7,324 nucleotides of DNA from the NCBI GenBank assembly GCA_945910715.1, contig CAMDZU010000062.1, forward strand, positions 1 through 7,324, in the 5' to 3' direction. A program made the translations under genes and the position numbers. Shown piece after piece: positions 6,516 to 7,324 of the stretch (positions within the stretch are counted from its first letter, which is position 1; each line of letters begins with the position of its first letter). The notes beneath the pieces are model-generated. The model ran no database searches and had not been told where the DNA came from. It saw only the letters and a program-made list of their open reading frames with translations. The DNA is from an uncultured Clostridia bacterium (GTDB lineage: Bacteria; Bacillota; Clostridia; Oscillospirales; Ruminococcaceae).

Positions 6516-7324
6516 ATGAAAAAAATTGCCGCCGTACTGCTTGCTGTCGCTATAATAATGCTTATGGGCGGCTGTGAGGATTCAATTATAGTAAAGGTAG
6601 CCGTTGATTGTGCAGACAGCAATCTGAAGTGGAACACACCCGGTTCGGGTGAAGGCTTTTGGTTAGGTTCGGACGAGGGAAACGCACAAATCGAAGAGCG
6701 TATTTATCCCGAGGGAAACCCTGCCTTTTACATCAGCACAGAGCTTAATGGCGGCGCTGAATTTTTCAAACTTATTGACTATGTGCAAAGCTCAGGGGAA
6801 TTCATTTACTATTACGCAGGCAGGGCAGAGGGCGGTACGCTGGACGAGAGTCTGCGTATAAGAGTTTACAAGCAGATTATTGCAAGATATAATCCCGTTA
6901 CAGGAGATTACACCGAAATAGTCAACCATGACGGAACATATATTGACAGTCCGCCCGAATTCATATTTGCCATTGGCTCCAACAAAACATATTACTTCAA
7001 GCTTGCGGGAAAGGTATGGCACTATCAGTACAGCACAGAAGGCAGCGGCACAATTACGGAATATACAAAGAACGTAGTTGAAATATACAAAAACCTGCAA
7101 AACTCCTACTACAACGGCGAGGAAGTGCAGAATGAATGTACCGATATTTACGCAATGAACAGCTCCAAGGGCTTTGGCTACGGAGCGGTGTTGTACGGCT
7201 CTTCGTCCAGCGAATTTACGTTTGAGGATTTTTTAGACGGAAAGGATATAATTACAGGGGACGTTTACTGCCTGTGGCGAGGTGATATGGAAAACGACGC
7301 CTACAATTACTGTATGTTTTCTCT
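6516..7324 (+). CDS. Lipoprotein, 3'-truncated by the window end
   Basis: ATG 6516 lies five bases after a strong site, AAAGGAGA (6503-6510), and 16 bases after the previous stop. The frame is open to the last base, giving 269 residues with no stop, so the gene continues beyond the window. Residues 1-20 form a lipoprotein signal (MKKIAAVLLAVAIIMLMGGC, lipid-bearing C20). The mature part is Tyr-, Gly- and Asn-rich and probably beta-rich (VYKQIIARYNPVTGDYTEI, then KTYYFKLAGKVWHYQY). Further cysteines at 32, 208, 252 and 266 might pair outside the cell. I see no known family motif. It is a second membrane-anchored exported product of the same gene run, so a shared role with the Ig-like and binding-protein-like products at the cell surface is likely but inferred. 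Confidence 0.85.
   Translation, partial: MKKIAAVLLAVAIIMLMGGCEDSIIVKVAVDCADSNLKWNTPGSGEGFWLGSDEGNAQIEERIYPEGNPAFYISTELNGGAEFFKLIDYVQSSGEFIYYYAGRAEGGTLDESLRIRVYKQIIARYNPVTGDYTEIVNHDGTYIDSPPEFIFAIGSNKTYYFKLAGKVWHYQYSTEGSGTITEYTKNVVEIYKNLQNSYYNGEEVQNECTDIYAMNSSKGFGYGAVLYGSSSSEFTFEDFLDGKDIITGDVYCLWRGDMENDAYNYCMFS

Noticed and set aside
6008..6637. 209-codon - strand open frame over the end of the Ig-like gene
   Set aside because: It spans two real + strand genes and their junction, and its product looks like antisense translation without an initiation signal.

Overview
The window looks like part of the type IV secretion (conjugation) module of an integrative or conjugative element from a low-to-mid-GC Firmicute, most likely a Clostridia/Oscillospiraceae (Ruminococcus-like) gut bacterium. 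The basis is Shine-Dalgarno-led, tightly packed genes, Gram-positive style lipoproteins, a codon mix using both AGA and CGT/CGC arginine, and a VirB4-type ATPase of the kind found in Firmicute conjugative elements. The taxon is inferred; no phylogenetic marker is present. All convincing genes are on the + strand.

Layout: (1) Positions 1-1544 hold the C-terminal part of a large hydrophilic protein that starts before the window. Its reading frame is broken near a run of five A (173-177), so it reads as two pieces, 1-381 and 357-1544. It ends in a long Ser/Thr/Asn/Gly-rich tail with a PPPPPKP motif. (2) A 118-base gap (1545-1662) contains a perfect 12-bp stem-loop. (3) Positions 1663-4347 encode a complete VirB4-type ATPase. 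Its first ~80 residues form a two-helix membrane segment resembling PrgI/VirB3, so it appears to be a natural VirB3-VirB4 fusion. (4) Four tightly spaced genes follow: a small lipoprotein with a periplasmic-binding-protein-like sequence (4344-5003, ATGA overlap), an 85-aa charged cytoplasmic protein (5023-5280), a secreted Ig-like protein with a C-terminal membrane anchor (5270-6499, 11-base overlap), and a second lipoprotein running off the end (6516-7324).

How they may work together: the VirB3-VirB4-like protein would energise a membrane channel. The upstream gene may be the hydrophilic tail of a channel subunit of VirB6/TrbL type (weak inference). The three exported downstream products would sit on the outer face of the membrane, as channel accessory, recipient-contact or exclusion proteins. 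Their overlapping or closely spaced starts suggest co-translation with the ATPase. No relaxase, coupling protein (VirD4), cell-wall hydrolase, integrase or origin of transfer lies in the window, so DNA transfer itself is not shown. There is no convincing promoter, rho-independent terminator, tRNA, rRNA, CRISPR array or insertion sequence. No gene-free stretch exceeds 300 bases.
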